This document shows positions 20,608-21,561 of a stretch of DNA of 21,561 nt, piece by piece. Origin of the DNA: a virus; the IMG/VR virus record IMGVR_UViG_3300025647_000327, positions 1-21,561 of that record. One strand, 5' to 3'. The notes under the pieces were generated by a model. That model was not told the origin of the DNA. It made no database searches and saw nothing but the letters and a program-made list of their open reading frames with translations. Within the stretch, counting starts at the first letter, position 1. Each line of letters opens with the position of its first letter. Made by a program: the position numbers and the translations under genes.

Positions 20608-21060
20608 TTAATATAAATGAAGTATGTCTTCAGGTTTTGCGATGGTAGCAATAATCTCATCGTCATTTAAAATACGATGCTCACCGTATTTTGTTTTAAA
20701 ACGCGAGCCAGCATATCTTCCGTAGATTACAAACTGACCTTCCTTACACCAAGGGCCTTTGGGAAATCTATCTTTATCTGAATAACAAAGATCTCCTAAT
20801 GCAACGACTAAACCAACTACGGTTGTCATTTGAATAGTTTCACTTACATTATCGGTAAGAAGAATTCCTCCTTTGGTTTTTTTCGGACCTGCATAAGGTC
20901 GAACCAAAAGTCGGTATCCTACTGGTTTGGGAATTACATCCAGATATTTTTGTATACCTTCTGGATCGGTGGGTATTTCCTGCTCCTTAGATTCAGGTGC
21001 GGGATTTTCTTTTGACACGCCTATTAAGGACGTATCAGGTGTTACTATCGTCATCGACAT
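20608..21060 (-). CDS. Phage-encoded GroES-like co-chaperonin (Cpn10)
   Basis: This 150-aa protein has a ~45-residue variable N-terminal extension, then a Cpn10 domain (about residues 46-142). The strand GYRLLVRPY is followed by a glycine-rich mobile-loop segment KTKGGILLTDN (61-71), whose I-L-L corresponds to the hydrophobic tripeptide of GroES that docks on GroEL. Next come VVGLVVALGD, the KEGQFVIYGRYAG strand and HRILNDDEIIATI, which match the usual order in GroES. Phage co-chaperonins such as T4 gp31 replace host GroES so that GroEL can fold the capsid protein. Its place directly before the scaffold and capsid genes fits that. Two ATGs lie close together (21060 and 21054); a GGAG motif sits better for the second one. 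Confidence 0.85.
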   Translation of the reverse strand: MSMTIVTPDTSLIGVSKENPAPESKEQEIPTDPEGIQKYLDVIPKPVGYRLLVRPYAGPKKTKGGILLTDNVSETIQMTTVVGLVVALGDLCYSDKDRFPKGPWCKEGQFVIYGRYAGSRFKTKYGEHRILNDDEIIATIAKPEDILHLY

Positions 21061-21241
21061 TCTCCATGTTCTTCTGCAGGTCTTTTAGATCCTGTAGCAA
21101 TACCTCTAGGGCATTGAGTTTCCCTCTAGAGTAATGGAGTTTATCGACTGTGTCTACACCATAGCAAATATGGTCTTTCGTCTGCTCTATTTGTTTTTTA
21201 ATATAGTGTTTAACTTGGTCTAATGTTCCTAAATCAAGCAT
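21035..21241 (-). CDS. Small helical protein of unknown function
   Basis: This 68-aa acidic protein has no recognised domain. It looks almost wholly alpha-helical, with heptad-like leucine spacing in the second half (LNALEVLLQDLKDLQKNM) and a short acidic tail. Its start overlaps the end of the methyltransferase fragment by 8 bases, and its end overlaps the start of the co-chaperonin gene by 26 bases. The overlaps argue that it is a real, translationally coupled gene. A role in head assembly is only suggested by position. Confidence 0.6.
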   Translation of the reverse strand: MLDLGTLDQVKHYIKKQIEQTKDHICYGVDTVDKLHYSRGKLNALEVLLQDLKDLQKNMENVDDDSNT

Positions 21242-21561
21242 CTTTTTTCTTTTGTAAAGCTATTTTATTATCACCTTTTAATACAGGGACAAAACCTAAA
21301 TGAGTAATTAATATATTACCAATAAGATTCATATCAAATTTAGGATAATCATCATAAATAAAAATAGATCCTATTCTAGATCTGTCTGCAAAAAATAAGG
21401 TCTCTCGGATCACGTCTATGGTTTTATGAGGACCATCAAAATGAACTAAATCATAAGTATTAATAATTTCTTTTTTATCTCTGTAAATAGGAACACCATC
21501 TTGGAAGCGTTTCATAAACTCATCATCCCCAATCGAATACAAAGTAAAATGTTCGTACGGT
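21234..21561 (-). CDS. Class I SAM-dependent methyltransferase, C-terminal part (cut by window edge)
   Basis: The reading frame stays open to the right edge, so the 5' end lies outside the window; the TTG at 21542 is probably an internal leucine. The visible ~108 residues contain LVHFDGPH followed by an alternating strand/helix pattern and FIYDDYP. This resembles the second half of a Rossmann methyltransferase of the Methyltransf_24 type, where an acidic DG-H motif follows the central strands. The SAM-binding glycine loop would be in the missing half. The gene ends 8 bases inside the next small gene, so it is probably co-transcribed with the head genes. The substrate is unknown; a small-molecule, glycan or nucleic-acid target are all possible. 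The family call is moderately sure. Confidence 0.6.
   Translation of the reverse strand, partial: PYEHFTLYSIGDDEFMKRFQDGVPIYRDKKEIINTYDLVHFDGPHKTIDVIRETLFFADRSRIGSIFIYDDYPKFDMNLIGNILITHLGFVPVLKGDNKIALQKKKDA

Overview
The window is a 21.6 kb piece of an AT-rich, tailed double-stranded DNA phage genome, most like an uncultured marine phage of the pelagiphage/uvMED kind with podovirus-like neck proteins. The support is: an HK97-fold capsid gene behind a scaffold gene; P22 gp4-like and SU10-type adaptor proteins; a gp10-like nozzle start; a DUF6321 protein; and fibre genes and auxiliary genes (2OG-Fe(II) oxygenases, sulfotransferase, phage GroES) that are familiar in such phages. Every supported gene is on the minus strand, so the map is read from high to low coordinates. 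No terminase, portal, polymerase, integrase, tRNA or CRISPR array was recognised. There is no gene-free stretch longer than 300 bases.

Head region (21561 to 16690): the C-terminal end of a class I methyltransferase, a small helical protein, a GroES-like co-chaperonin, the scaffold, a 157-aa protein, a 196-aa probable decoration protein, the major capsid protein, a strong hairpin, a small beta-rich protein and a DUF6321 basic protein. Lysis region (16686 to 15420): a membrane-anchored coiled coil, a 72-aa exported-looking protein, a 47-aa lipoprotein, a possible 35-aa membrane peptide and an M15 peptidase, all overlapping or nearly so. This looks like an i-spanin/o-spanin/endolysin cassette. 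Three very small basic genes follow (15426 to 15119).

Neck and tail region (15108 to 9955): gp4-like protein, a 129-aa structural protein, the adaptor, a 146-aa virion protein, a 22-residue-repeat fibre, a 186-aa fibre-like protein, a 122-aa protein and a first kelch-like propeller protein. Cargo block 1 (9919 to 7570): sulfotransferase, APS-kinase-like kinase, HxGH nucleotidyltransferase and an unknown 279-aa protein, in one overlapping operon. Second fibre block (7495 to 3358): a 116-aa protein, a 928-aa protein made of three six-repeat propellers, and a 330-aa single propeller. Cargo block 2 (3332 to 1502): three consecutive 2OG-Fe(II) oxygenases. The window ends inside the gp10-like nozzle gene.

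The most notable pattern is that the cargo genes sit between fibre genes and have their own sigma70-like promoters, mostly extended -10 with a 16-bp spacer placed almost on top of the start codon. Combined with an apparent PAPS-making and PAPS-using gene set, this suggests a moron-like surface-modification island (sulfation plus hydroxylation) built around a modular propeller adhesin system. The functional link is inference; the gene order, motifs, repeats and promoter sequences are read directly from the DNA.
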